A stretch of DNA of 64,000 nt from Halobacillus shinanisalinarum (GTDB lineage Bacteria; Bacillota; Bacilli; Bacillales; Halobacillaceae). Shown in pieces: positions 55,521 through 63,231 of this stretch. The notes below the pieces were generated by a model, which saw only the letters and a program-made list of their open reading frames with translations, was not told the origin of the DNA and searched no databases. The translations under genes were made by a program, and so were the position numbers. Within the stretch, counting starts at the first letter, position 1. Every line of letters starts with the position of its first letter. The stretch covers positions 1,116,001 through 1,180,000 of the forward strand of contig NZ_CP095074.1 of NCBI RefSeq assembly GCF_022919835.1, in the 5' to 3' direction.

Positions 55521-56522
55521 TTACTTTTCTACCAATGAATCAGCTATTTCTTTAGCAAGTCTTTCAGCAGATAATGGACCGGCAAATGTACCCATATCAC
55601 CTGGCAATTTATATGTTCGATTTTCTTTTACAAAATCAAGGTTTGTCCAGGCAGGATTATCCGCAAATTGATTGCTGAAGATGTTATCATCCTCTTGAAC
55701 GAGATAGAATAAGTGGGCATCTTGATAATTTTGCAAAGCCTCAACTGTAGTTGAAATAAATCCGTAGGCCTCTGGCTGATCATTTTCAACCGCGTTTCCC
55801 ACATCCATTTTTTCTAACACGCCTGCAACTACAGAGTTATCTGTGAAAAGTCTCATGGTTGGTGTGTTTTGCGATGTGAAGGCTTGAGTAACAACCGCTT
55901 CGATATTTTTATACCCTGCTTCTTTAATACGTGTTCCTTGCTTTTTAAAAGTCTGCTCCAGATTCTGCTTTACTTCTTCAGCTTGATCTTGTTTATCGAA
56001 AATTTTAGCGACGGTATTGAATTCGTCAAGTAAATGCTGATACTGGTTATCGGCACCTTCTTTTGAGTATGGAGCAAATAAGACGGTCGGAGCGATGGAC
56101 TCTAATTCATCTATAATCCCTTCGTGACGGTATTTTGCCCCGATAATGATATCTGGTTTAAGTCGGGCAATCGCTTCTAAGTTAGGCTCTGCCCGTGTTC
56201 CAACATCCGTAGTGGAATCCGCTAGTGGCTCCCCTACATTCACCCATTTATTATAGCCCTCTACGTCTGACACACCGACAGGCTCAATTCCTAACGGCAG
56301 CAAATGTTCTACATAGGTCCATTCCAGCACAACGACTCTTTTTGGAACGCCTTCAATCGTCTGTTTCCCGATTCCATCTTCAATGGTCACAGTATTATGT
56401 GTTCCCTTTGATCCTTGCTCTCCCGAAGCACTTGCTGCTTGATCCTTACCAGACTCCTCATTACAGGCAGCTAAAACCATTACTGAAAAAATAAACAAAA
56501 TGAATCCAATCTTTTTCGTCAT
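55521..56522 (-). CDS. Iron-siderophore ABC transporter substrate-binding lipoprotein
   Basis: A 333-residue family 8 binding protein. The lipobox VLAAC (near residue 19) and a Ser/Gly linker precede TVTIEDGIGKQTIEGVPKRVVVLEWTYVEHLLPLGIEPVGV, typical of FhuD/YfiY-like proteins that bind ferric hydroxamate or citrate-type siderophores. No permease or ATPase gene is nearby, so it must use a carrier encoded elsewhere. A Fur-like box sits about 930 bp upstream, beyond a block of repeats. Confidence 0.9.
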   Translation of the reverse strand: MTKKIGFILFIFSVMVLAACNEESGKDQAASASGEQGSKGTHNTVTIEDGIGKQTIEGVPKRVVVLEWTYVEHLLPLGIEPVGVSDVEGYNKWVNVGEPLADSTTDVGTRAEPNLEAIARLKPDIIIGAKYRHEGIIDELESIAPTVLFAPYSKEGADNQYQHLLDEFNTVAKIFDKQDQAEEVKQNLEQTFKKQGTRIKEAGYKNIEAVVTQAFTSQNTPTMRLFTDNSVVAGVLEKMDVGNAVENDQPEAYGFISTTVEALQNYQDAHLFYLVQEDDNIFSNQFADNPAWTNLDFVKENRTYKLPGDMGTFAGPLSAERLAKEIADSLVEK

Positions 56523-56639
56523 TCATCTCCCACTCCCGTTTTTTATTTCAATGAATCAATTTCATAATTGCTCTTTTTAAAACGCCAAAGACTGGCAGAA
56601 TATAAGGCTCTTTTCCGAAAAGGTTTAAAATGGATTCTT

Positions 56640-56945
56640 ATCCAGCCAAATTTTAGTTTCCGTTTTATAAAGAAGTTTGATCACTTTCTATCCATGTTGC
56701 TTCACATCGTCCCCTTATCCTGGAGACTCAGCTCCGAGACACTTAGGTCCGTTACGGTATGAAGGCCCGGGGTGGCTGGGAAACGACTCGCTTTCCTGCG
56801 GCCCCACAGGACGTGGGGTCGTTCGACGTTGGCACAGGACGTGCCGAACTTAGTCGAACTTCCTCTAAACAGCAAGCCTCCTCAGGCGAAGCCTTCCGGG
56901 GTCTCGCCGTTTCCCCAGCCACCCCGCCTGTTTTGTGATGAACGG
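56640..56945. repeat. GC-rich Bacillaceae-type intergenic repeat, unit A
   Basis: The stretch GCTTTCCTGCGGCCCCACAG, GACGTGGGGTCGTTCGAC and the nearby GGCACAGGACGTGCC is far more G+C-rich than its surroundings and contains several small hairpins. It resembles non-coding repeats I recall from other Bacillaceae genomes. Boundaries are approximate. Confidence 0.65.
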
Positions 56946-56959
56946 AGCCATTCGTATTC

Positions 56960-57255
56960 CGAATAAGTCTCCCATGTTCAGAGGGCTTTATCCATCATGA
57001 TGTGGCATGATAACCGCGTCACAGAGAGATTTTTAGCTCTCTGATAAGAAGTTCTTCTGTCGTTTTGGTAGGTACTGTGAACCTGGAGTGTTTCCGTTCT
57101 TCTCACAAACACAAGGAGGTTCGGGAAATGGAGAGACTCCTGTGGGATAAACATGACAGGTGAGACCCCGGAGGACAGAGTCCGAGGAGGCTCAGCGCAT
57201 GCCCACGGAAAGCGAGTGATTTCCTGGAACTCCTTCTCCATCCAAGGAAACGGAA
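56960..57255. repeat. Bacillaceae-type intergenic repeat, unit B
   Basis: It contains GACTCCTGTGGGATAAACAT, ACAGGTGAGACCCCGGAGGA and CCGAGGAGGCTC, sequence I recall as a repeated intergenic element in bacilli. GTTTCCGTT near 57090 and AACGGAAAC near 57248 form inverted ends. Boundaries are approximate. Confidence 0.65.
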
Positions 57256-57454
57256 ACCTATCTCGAGATGGAGTCTTCCAGATCTCTGCCCTTACCTAAT
57301 AAAAATGATTTCAAATTTCCTACTTGACTAGATTTGGGGAGGTACCTCCTTTTTTAGATTTTGAATCCCCTGGGGCAGAAGGGACTTAAATTATGAAATT
57401 CATTCCAATTAGACCTTTTTAAAAAGATTATGTATGTATCTTCCAAGCCGCAAT

Positions 57455-57473
57455 CGATAAAGATTATCATTAT
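57455..57473. promoter_or_regulatory. Fur-like box
   Basis: GATAAAGATTATCATTATC matches the 19-bp Fur consensus at 17 positions. The next gene downstream on the minus strand is the siderophore-binding gene about 930 bp away; on the plus side only the 3' end of the SDR gene lies near. It is probably the original control site of the binding-protein gene. Confidence 0.7.
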
Positions 57474-57520
57474 CAATTGTGATCATATCCCTATATTGAT
57501 GTTTTGTCAATTAGTAATCA

Positions 57521-57557
57521 GAAAAACCCTTCAGTTTGATCATCAAACCCAAGGGTT
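57521..57557 (-). terminator. Intrinsic terminator after the SDR gene
   Basis: AACCCTTGGGTTTGA pairs with TCAAACTGAAGGGTT, followed by TTTTC on the minus strand. Confidence 0.88.
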
Positions 57558-57576
57558 CCTCCTGTTAGCAAAATCA

Positions 57577-58368
57577 TTATAATGCCTTCACTAATCCGCC
57601 ATCCACAACTAATGATTGACCTGTCAAATACGTATTTCCTCCAGACGCTAGGAAAACAACCGCCCTAGCAAATTCTCCAGGTTCACCATAACGTCCGATT
57701 GGAATCGATTGCTCAGCTTTCTTCCTGATTTCTTCAGGAGACACACCTAATTTTTCAGCATTCTTTTCGTCAAGAGAAGCGACGCGGTCCGTTGCAATTC
57801 TTCCTGGTCCGACCGTGTTAATTAGAATGTTATCTGGTGCCAGCTCTTGAGATAAGCTTTTAGAAAGCCCTACTATTCCGGCACGAAAGGTATTGGATAG
57901 GATAAGATTATCCAGCGTTTGTTTAATAGAAGAAGAAGCAATATTTATAATTCGACCGCTTTGTTGTTTTTTCATAGAAGGGAGCACTTCTCGAATTGTG
58001 CGAATAAAACTTAATAGATTCAGTTCAAATGCATGACTCCAGTCCTCATCCTCAAAGTTATCGAAGGTTCCGGCTGGAGGGCCGCCGGTGTTATTAATCA
58101 ACACATCGACTGTACCATTCAAGCGGACAGCTTTCTTAGCTAATTGTTTGATCTCTTCAGCGTTCATCATGTCACAAACGGTGTACTCAATATGGGGATT
58201 CCCGCTGACTTCCTTGATCTCAGCTTGGGCTTCTTGAAGTTCTTTTTCATTTCTGCTCGAAATTAAAATGCGCGCGCCTTCTTTTGCAAATTCTAACGCA
58301 GTTGCCTTACCTAATCCTTTGCTTGCGGCTGTTACTACAACTGATTTACCTTTTAGTTCTAAATCCAT
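57577..58368 (-). CDS. SDR family oxidoreductase-like protein lacking the catalytic Tyr and Lys
   Basis: A 263-residue Rossmann-fold protein. The nucleotide motif TAASKGLGKA at about 13-22 and NNTGG near 90-94 are in place, and the C-terminus GNTYLTGQSLVVDGGLV is canonical. Yet where SDR enzymes carry YxxxK, this one reads SNTFR, thirteen residues after the catalytic-type Ser in NIASSS. So the Tyr is Ser and the Lys is Arg. It may be an unusual reductase or a non-catalytic binding protein. It has its own terminator. Confidence 0.82.
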   Translation of the reverse strand: MDLELKGKSVVVTAASKGLGKATALEFAKEGARILISSRNEKELQEAQAEIKEVSGNPHIEYTVCDMMNAEEIKQLAKKAVRLNGTVDVLINNTGGPPAGTFDNFEDEDWSHAFELNLLSFIRTIREVLPSMKKQQSGRIINIASSSIKQTLDNLILSNTFRAGIVGLSKSLSQELAPDNILINTVGPGRIATDRVASLDEKNAEKLGVSPEEIRKKAEQSIPIGRYGEPGEFARAVVFLASGGNTYLTGQSLVVDGGLVKAL

Positions 58369-58649
58369 TCTCTTTCATTCCTTTCTAGTGATTTAAAAGC
58401 ATTTTAACCTCTGAATCAACATTTGAATTTTTGTACACTCTCTAGTTTTCATTATAACTATAAGTCATATCATTTTCAGTCAATTAACTTTATCACATTA
58501 ATGTGGAAAAACAAGAATATGCTTGTATATTGAATGATAATCCACATGCAAACGCTTAAATGGATGATGTTAACGCTTTTATCGCATTTGATATTCCATC
58601 TATTTTCCCTAATACTCAGAATAGTCTAATTATTGAAGAGGAGTGATGG
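58369..58649. other. Divergent control region between the SDR and gapN genes
   Basis: A/T-rich. ATGCAAACGCTTAAA (about 58546-58560) resembles a cre site with one mismatch. The ribosome site GAGGAG of gapN is at 58638-58643. Confidence 0.4.
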
Positions 58650-60044
58650 ATTATCAGCATTACAATCACAGGAGAAAAGAAAGTTTATTCAGTGTCAGGA
58701 AATGAAGTGCTTGGGTCTCTTCCATTGATGTCACAGGAAGAAGTAGAGCAAGCGATTCAGAAGGCTAGCCAGGCTCAAAAGGGTTGGGCTGAAACAGAAC
58801 TTTATAAACGGGCCGATGTTTTGCATAATTGGGCCGATCGTTTAGTAGAAAAACAGACACAAATCGGTGAAATGATTTCTAAAGAGGTCGGAAAAAATAG
58901 ATCTTCTGCAGTGAAAGAGGTGGTCCGCACGGCAGACCTCATCCGTTATACGGCCGAGGAAGGCTGTCGCATCCATGGTGATACGCTGCGCGGGGATTCT
59001 TTCCGTGGAGGAAGTTCCAGCAAGATAGCTATGGTTGAACGTGAACCGCTTGGTGTCGTTTTAGCGATTTCACCATTTAACTATCCCGTTAACTTAGCTG
59101 CTTCAAAAATTGCCCCAGCTTTAATGGCCGGAAATGCCGTCGTTTTCAAGCCTGCCTCTCAAGGATCTTTAAGTGGGCAATTAATGGTTGAATCTTTGCT
59201 TGAGACAGAACTGCCTGAGGGTACCGTACAATGTGTCACCGGAAAGGGTTCTGAAATTGGTAACTTTCTTGTCACTCACCCACAAATTAATATGATTACA
59301 TTCACTGGAAGCACCGCTACAGGTCAATCCATTTCCAAGAAAGCAAAAATGATCCCTGTCGTACTTGAATTAGGCGGCAAAGATCCAGCCATTGTACTCA
59401 ACGATGCCGATCTCGACTTAGCCGCAGAGCAAATCGTCAGTGGTGCCTTCTCCTATTCTGGACAGCGCTGCACCGCCATTAAACGTGTATTGGTCGATGA
59501 TCTCGTGGCCGATGCACTTACTGATAAAATCAAGAAAAAAGTAGAGGGCCTATCGGTTGGAGCTCCTGAAGATGACGCTACCGTCACACCCTTAATCGAT
59601 ACAAACGCAGCCAATTTCGTTCAAGAGTTAATTGATGATGCCTTGCAAAAAGGTGCAACACTCATTACAGGAAATACACGAAAAGACAATCTGATTTACC
59701 CTACATTACTTGATCATGTGCAGCCAAACATGAAGGTCGCATGGGAAGAGCCATTTGGCCCCGTACTCCCTATCATTCGCGTTAAGAATGAAACTGACTT
59801 TGTATCACTGGCGAACGAATCAGACTATGGCCTGCAAGCAAGTATCTTTACTGCCGACGTTCAAAAAGCAATGGACATTGGTGCAAAACTCCATGTCGGG
59901 TCGGTACAGTTCAACGCAAAAACTGAACGCGGCCCGGATCATTTCCCATTCATCGGCGCAAAGAAATCCGGTCTTGGATCCCAAGGTATCCGCCGAAGCA
60001 TCGAATCCATGACCCAAGATAAATTGTTCATCCTGAATAAATAA
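58650..60044 (+). CDS. gapN: NADP-dependent non-phosphorylating glyceraldehyde-3-phosphate dehydrogenase
   Basis: An aldehyde dehydrogenase of about 464 residues that oxidises glyceraldehyde-3-phosphate straight to 3-phosphoglycerate, yielding NADPH. AISPFNYPVNLAASKIAPAL, FTGSTATGQSISKKAK, VLELGGKDPAIVL (general-base Glu) and SYSGQRCTAIKRV (nucleophile Cys) follow GapN. The first GTG in frame (58692) has no ribosome site. GAGGAG (58638-58643) is instead 6 nt from ATT 58650 and 9 nt from ATC 58653, giving ISITITGEKKVYSVSG, so an unusual start codon or a mutated ATG is likely. The substrate is inferred from similarity alone. Confidence 0.88.
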   Translation: MISITITGEKKVYSVSGNEVLGSLPLMSQEEVEQAIQKASQAQKGWAETELYKRADVLHNWADRLVEKQTQIGEMISKEVGKNRSSAVKEVVRTADLIRYTAEEGCRIHGDTLRGDSFRGGSSSKIAMVEREPLGVVLAISPFNYPVNLAASKIAPALMAGNAVVFKPASQGSLSGQLMVESLLETELPEGTVQCVTGKGSEIGNFLVTHPQINMITFTGSTATGQSISKKAKMIPVVLELGGKDPAIVLNDADLDLAAEQIVSGAFSYSGQRCTAIKRVLVDDLVADALTDKIKKKVEGLSVGAPEDDATVTPLIDTNAANFVQELIDDALQKGATLITGNTRKDNLIYPTLLDHVQPNMKVAWEEPFGPVLPIIRVKNETDFVSLANESDYGLQASIFTADVQKAMDIGAKLHVGSVQFNAKTERGPDHFPFIGAKKSGLGSQGIRRSIESMTQDKLFILNK

Positions 60045-60050
60045 CCATAA

Positions 60051-60098
60051 AATTCCACCTCAGGTCATCCAAATATTGGATGACCTGAGTTTTTTTTA
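60051..60098. repeat. Dispersed palindromic repeat, copy 6, serving as the gapN terminator
   Basis: CTCAGGTCATCCAA (60059-60072) pairs with TTGGATGACCTGAG (60076-60089) around ATA, then a run of eight T follows. The right arm stops short of the outer GTGG that the other copies have, replaced by the T run, so this copy looks tuned as a terminator for the gene ending 7 nt earlier. Confidence 0.9.
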
Positions 60099-60161
60099 TT
60101 TTTGTGCTCTATAATTCTAGGTTATTGGTGGAATTCTCTATTGTTTTATGTGAATGCCCTT

Positions 60162-60188
60162 ACGGACGGAAGAAACAGACATATAGTA
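60162..60188 (+). promoter_or_regulatory. Sigma-K type promoter of the spore-surface locus
   Basis: CATATAGTA (60180-60188) fits the sigma-K -10 pattern CATAnnnTA exactly, and AC at 60162-60163 stands 16 bp before it, the usual -35. The ribosome site AAAGGATG and the TTG start of the first gene follow at 60206-60221. This points to late mother-cell expression during sporulation. Confidence 0.65.
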
Positions 60189-60220
60189 AATAGAAACTAT
60201 TATAGAAAGGATGAATACAG

Positions 60221-60601
60221 TTGGCTCTAACAAATCGCCAGACAAACCTTCTAAGGTTGGCTAACCAGTTGTCACAGGATATCATTTCTGGTAATGGACT
60301 AAGTTCAAATAATTCACTTGACTTACCAGGATTAGATGTAGATGTTGATGTCGATGTCGGTTTAGGAGGAGATGATACAGTAACACCTTCTCCTGAACTT
60401 CCTACGGACCCTACAACTCCTACGACAATTAGAGAAGTGTTGTTAACCTTAGTTAATGAACAAGTAGCAGTCACTACTCCGTTTGGTACAGTAACTGGAA
60501 CACTGCTAGTCGTAAGAAGCGACTATATTGTAATTATTGAAAGTTCTGGAGCTCAAGTCCTAGTCCGTATTGAAAAAGTTGAACTAGTCAGTGAATTGTA
60601 A
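60221..60601 (+). CDS. Small beta-rich protein with an acidic Asp-Val repeat, probable spore-surface protein
   Basis: A 126-residue protein starting at TTG, 7 nt after AAAGGATG. Residues about 33-48 read LDLPGLDVDVDVDVGLG from tandem GATGTN codons, followed by a Pro/Thr stretch. The last 55 residues (NEQVAVTTPFGTVTGTLLVVRSDYIVIIES) form a predicted five-strand barrel like the DUF2642 proteins of spore-formers. There is no signal peptide or cysteine. It lies behind a sigma-K type promoter and 13 nt before a gene for a smaller relative. Function unknown; coat or crust is the leading guess. Confidence 0.75.
   Translation: MALTNRQTNLLRLANQLSQDIISGNGLSSNNSLDLPGLDVDVDVDVGLGGDDTVTPSPELPTDPTTPTTIREVLLTLVNEQVAVTTPFGTVTGTLLVVRSDYIVIIESSGAQVLVRIEKVELVSEL
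60335..60358 (+). repeat. Tandem 6-bp repeat GATGTN inside the Asp-Val protein gene
   Basis: Four units (GATGTA, GATGTT, GATGTC, GATGTC) encode four Asp-Val pairs. Copy number can vary in such tracts without breaking the frame. Confidence 0.8.
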
Positions 60602-60614
60602 AGGAGGGATTTAG

Positions 60615-60827
60615 ATGTTTGAAGAGACTTTTGCTGCCGAACTAGCTACACGTATTGGTTCAAGAGTTGAAGTAGCTACAGATAATAATTTGATCGAAGG
60701 GATTCTTTCAACCGTTACAGTAGACTTGGTTCTAGTTATTGAGGTTGATGTTGGTTATGGATCAAATAACAAACAATTTATCTCAGTAGATGCTATCAAC
60801 TTTGTTCGTTTTCTCGTAGCGGCATAA
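60615..60827 (+). CDS. Small beta-rich protein, 70 residues, partner of the Asp-Val protein
   Basis: A 70-residue protein, second in the putative sporulation operon, ATG 8 nt after GGAGG. RIGSRVEVATDNNLIEGILSTVTVDLVLVIEV followed by ISVDAINFVRF resembles the C-terminal barrel of the preceding gene product, so the two probably arose by duplication and may assemble together. It has no cysteines, signal peptide or membrane segment. Confidence 0.75.
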   Translation: MFEETFAAELATRIGSRVEVATDNNLIEGILSTVTVDLVLVIEVDVGYGSNNKQFISVDAINFVRFLVAA

Positions 60828-60863
60828 AACTAAACATGCATTCGAACAGAATTAGTATTTGGG

Positions 60864-60896
60864 AAATACCCTGGTTCACTAAGCCAGGGTATTTTT
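60864..60896 (+). terminator. Intrinsic terminator after the two small genes
   Basis: AAATACCCTGG (60864-60874) pairs with CCAGGGTATTT (60884-60894), followed by T residues. Confidence 0.9.
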
Positions 60897-61147
60897 GTAT
60901 AGCTTACTCTCATGTTTTTGGAAAAAGTGAATTTTGGAAATAATCTTCGGTTATCAACATATAAATAGCCAGTGAAGCTAATTACTTCTAAGATACTATG
61001 TTAAATACACAAGACAGGTACTCAAAAATTACGACAACGGGCTATTTAAATGATTTACTTTGAATTAATATCCTATAAGTCGACCTCTTCACAAGCGGTT
61101 CATGAGATATCAAAGGTAACTTTTCCTATACTAGTTCCCATATAAAT

Positions 61148-61176
61148 AGGGCATCCCCTCATTTCAAGGATACCCT
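61148..61176 (-). terminator. Terminator after the Gfo/Idh gene of the glycan locus
   Basis: AGGGTATCC pairs with GGATGCCCT (one G-U) on the minus transcript, 28 nt beyond the stop codon. Confidence 0.7.
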
Positions 61177-61203
61177 ACTCTTTTACTGTCTCATTAGCGC
61201 ATG

Positions 61204-62145
61204 TCAGGCTTTCATATTACGAATGGATTCACTAATTTTATTCGTAATCATTAGGGTTTTCATCCCATCTTCGCCTGATACAGAAGGATCTGTTTCAAAT
61301 TTAATACAATTTATGAAATCCATTAATTCGATTCTTAGTGGTTGTATAGAATCGTCAATCTGAATATTCTCCGTTAACGTTACTGGAGAATTACTTTTAT
61401 CCTCTAATACAGAACGTGTTAGCTTGATTTCTCTATTTAAGATATCAGCTTCAATAAAAGCGTCCTCAGTAAGAATTTGGATGTTTCTAACTTTTCGCTT
61501 TGATTTAAAACTGGCTGTCAATTGTGCTGTTACCCCTTGGGAAAACCTAGCAATGGCAATAGCATGTTTTGGGGTATTCTCAATAATGTTCCCAAGCGCA
61601 TAAAATTCCGTTATCTTATCTTTAAGGAGCGCCTTTAAAATATAAAGGTCATGAATCATTAGATCCTTCACAACATCAACGTTTTTAATCCTTTCATCAT
61701 ACGGACTCATTCTTTGGAAGACAACTCCAATAATATCTTCATTCTCTAACTCTTTTGTAAGAACTTGGATTAATGGGTTAAAAAGTTCAATGTGCCCCAC
61801 TTGCACTTTAACATCTGCTTTGAGGGCTTTGTCGAGTAAATCTTCAGCCTGAGCGACTGTACTCGTAATTGGCTTTTCCATCAACATGTGTACGTGGTGT
61901 TCGATACAAGTTAAACCAATATCATAATGATATTCAGTCGGTACAGCAATGCTGACAGCGTCCACTGATTTAAGAAGTTCATTCATCGATTGAAACTGTT
62001 TTACTTTATACTTCTTAGCAATCTGATGGCACTTCTTCTCGTCATTGTCGAATATACCGACAAGCTGGCAATGGTCATGCATCGATAAGTACGTACGTAC
62101 ATGATTTTCTCCCATATTTCCCGTTCCAATTACACCGACTTTCAT
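61204..62145 (-). CDS. Gfo/Idh/MocA family dehydrogenase, probable nucleotide-sugar oxidoreductase
   Basis: A 313-residue enzyme. MKVGVIGTGNMGENHVRTYLSM is the Rossmann start, MEKPITSTVAQAEDLLDKA carries the EKP lysine, and VGHIELFNPLIQVL with DLMIHDLYILKALL forms the substrate side. It looks like the WlbA type, which oxidises UDP-HexNAc-uronate or similar at C3. It is divergent from a glycosyltransferase-acyltransferase pair, which supports a role in building a modified surface sugar. CATAGAATA about 40 nt upstream could be a sigma-E or sigma-K -10 element. Confidence 0.85.
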   Translation of the reverse strand: MKVGVIGTGNMGENHVRTYLSMHDHCQLVGIFDNDEKKCHQIAKKYKVKQFQSMNELLKSVDAVSIAVPTEYHYDIGLTCIEHHVHMLMEKPITSTVAQAEDLLDKALKADVKVQVGHIELFNPLIQVLTKELENEDIIGVVFQRMSPYDERIKNVDVVKDLMIHDLYILKALLKDKITEFYALGNIIENTPKHAIAIARFSQGVTAQLTASFKSKRKVRNIQILTEDAFIEADILNREIKLTRSVLEDKSNSPVTLTENIQIDDSIQPLRIELMDFINCIKFETDPSVSGEDGMKTLMITNKISESIRNMKA

Positions 62146-62180
62146 AAAAAAATCTCCTCACTCTTTATAAACTACTAAAT

Positions 62181-62189
62181 TATTCTATG
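62181..62189 (-). promoter_or_regulatory. Possible mother-cell sigma factor -10 element
   Basis: On the minus strand CATAGAATA fits CATAnnnTA. A matching -35 was not clear, so this is only a hint that the dehydrogenase gene is sporulation-controlled. Confidence 0.3.
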
Positions 62190-62292
62190 CGCCAGCTTTG
62201 AAACGAAATAGACTGCCATAACAGACAAAATAAAATTGGCGTTTGTCAGGTTACTCATGTACTGGTTCGTTTAAAAGAGAGGATGTGATAGC

Positions 62293-63213
62293 TTGATTAA
62301 TCTATTGTTTATTGCAGAAGATACATCAAGATTGTTGAATAAAAACTTTTATTATTTAGAGCAGGAACTTTCCAAAGTAGTAAATTTAACGATATGGAGA
62401 AAACCTGGCCATATTAGCTATATTTTGAAACAACTCCCCACTCGCCCCGACTTTATATTGCTGTTAAATGATATTGATCACCAAATGACACCCATGATTA
62501 AAGGGCTTGCTAATACCGATATTCCCACGGGACTATTTGTGAATGATGTTCATCGGTTTACAAGTTTGAGAAGAAACTATATAGCTAAACACAATATTCC
62601 CTATTTATTCACTGTTGTTCGTGACAAATTTATAGAAACTTATCCGGAATTTAAAAATAAAATGGAATGGTTCCCTCACTTTGTTAATACAGAATTATGT
62701 AGGGACTATGGGTTAGAAAAGGATATCAATTTGTTAATGATGGGGGCTGTTAACGACTTTTATCCATTAAGACAAAAAATAATGAAGACGTATGAAGGGA
62801 ATCCAGATTTCGTCTATCACAACCACCCCGGTTATCGAGAATTTAGTAAAAAAGAAGAAGGCCAAAAATTGATTGGTCATGTCTATGGCAAGGAACTCAA
62901 CCGTACTACTATTTTCTTCACCTGTCCTTCAGTTCTAAATTACCCTGTTCTAAAATACTTTGAAGCGCTTGCTTGCAAGACCCTTTTGCTAGCTCCAACC
63001 TTTAAAGAATTGGAGGATCTCGGCTTTATTCCAGGGGTTCATTTTGTACCAATAGACGAAGATAACTTTCAAGAAAAAGCAGCAGCCTATTTAAAGAATG
63101 ATTCGGACCGGTTAAAGGTTGTTGAACAGGGGTACCATTTCATCCGCCAAAGGCATTCAGTTAAACGACGAACTCAGCAGCTGGTTCAAAAAATAGAAAG
63201 TATACTTCATTAG
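62293..63213 (+). CDS. CgeB-like glycosyltransferase
   Basis: A 306-residue GT-B type transferase. The C-terminal half has TCPSVLNYPVLKYFEALACKTLLLAPTFKELEDLGFIPGVHFVPID, the nucleotide-sugar site of CgeB/group 1 enzymes. YFEALAC holds the conserved Glu. B. subtilis CgeB glycosylates the spore crust. The start is TTG at 62293, 7 nt after AGAGGATG. It is followed after 18 nt by a hexapeptide acyltransferase gene. The donor and acceptor sugars are unknown. Confidence 0.85.
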   Translation: MINLLFIAEDTSRLLNKNFYYLEQELSKVVNLTIWRKPGHISYILKQLPTRPDFILLLNDIDHQMTPMIKGLANTDIPTGLFVNDVHRFTSLRRNYIAKHNIPYLFTVVRDKFIETYPEFKNKMEWFPHFVNTELCRDYGLEKDINLLMMGAVNDFYPLRQKIMKTYEGNPDFVYHNHPGYREFSKKEEGQKLIGHVYGKELNRTTIFFTCPSVLNYPVLKYFEALACKTLLLAPTFKELEDLGFIPGVHFVPIDEDNFQEKAAAYLKNDSDRLKVVEQGYHFIRQRHSVKRRTQQLVQKIESILH

Positions 63214-63231
63214 TAAGAAGGAGGTTGTCAC

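Larger units (their letters stand above)
56523..57576. other. Long non-coding interval with repeats and a Fur-like box
   Basis: About 1 kb without a credible gene. It contains two repeat units, a GGAGGTACCTCC palindrome followed by T residues (57338-57356), the Fur-like box and the SDR terminator. Frames within the repeats are open only by chance. Confidence 0.65.
60828..61203. other. Intergenic region after the small spore-surface genes
   Basis: Two convergent terminators lie at its ends. The A/T-rich middle (about 60900-61140) shows no gene, RNA or repeat that I can support. Confidence 0.5.

Noticed and set aside
55414..55671. 85-codon plus-strand frame near the siderophore-binding gene
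   Set aside because: It crosses a terminator-like hairpin and then runs antisense to the 3' end of the binding-protein gene.
56772..57241. Open frames on both strands within the repeat block (about 64-87 codons)
   Set aside because: They lie wholly inside repeat units, overlap hairpins, lack ribosome sites and have biased composition; not genes.
57338..57356. GGAGGTACCTCC followed by T residues as a terminator
   Set aside because: No plus-strand gene precedes it and the stem is only 6 bp per side; left as part of the intergenic region.
2665..60098. The scattered palindromic repeats as a CRISPR array
   Set aside because: Copies are kilobases apart, not regularly spaced, and no cas genes are present.
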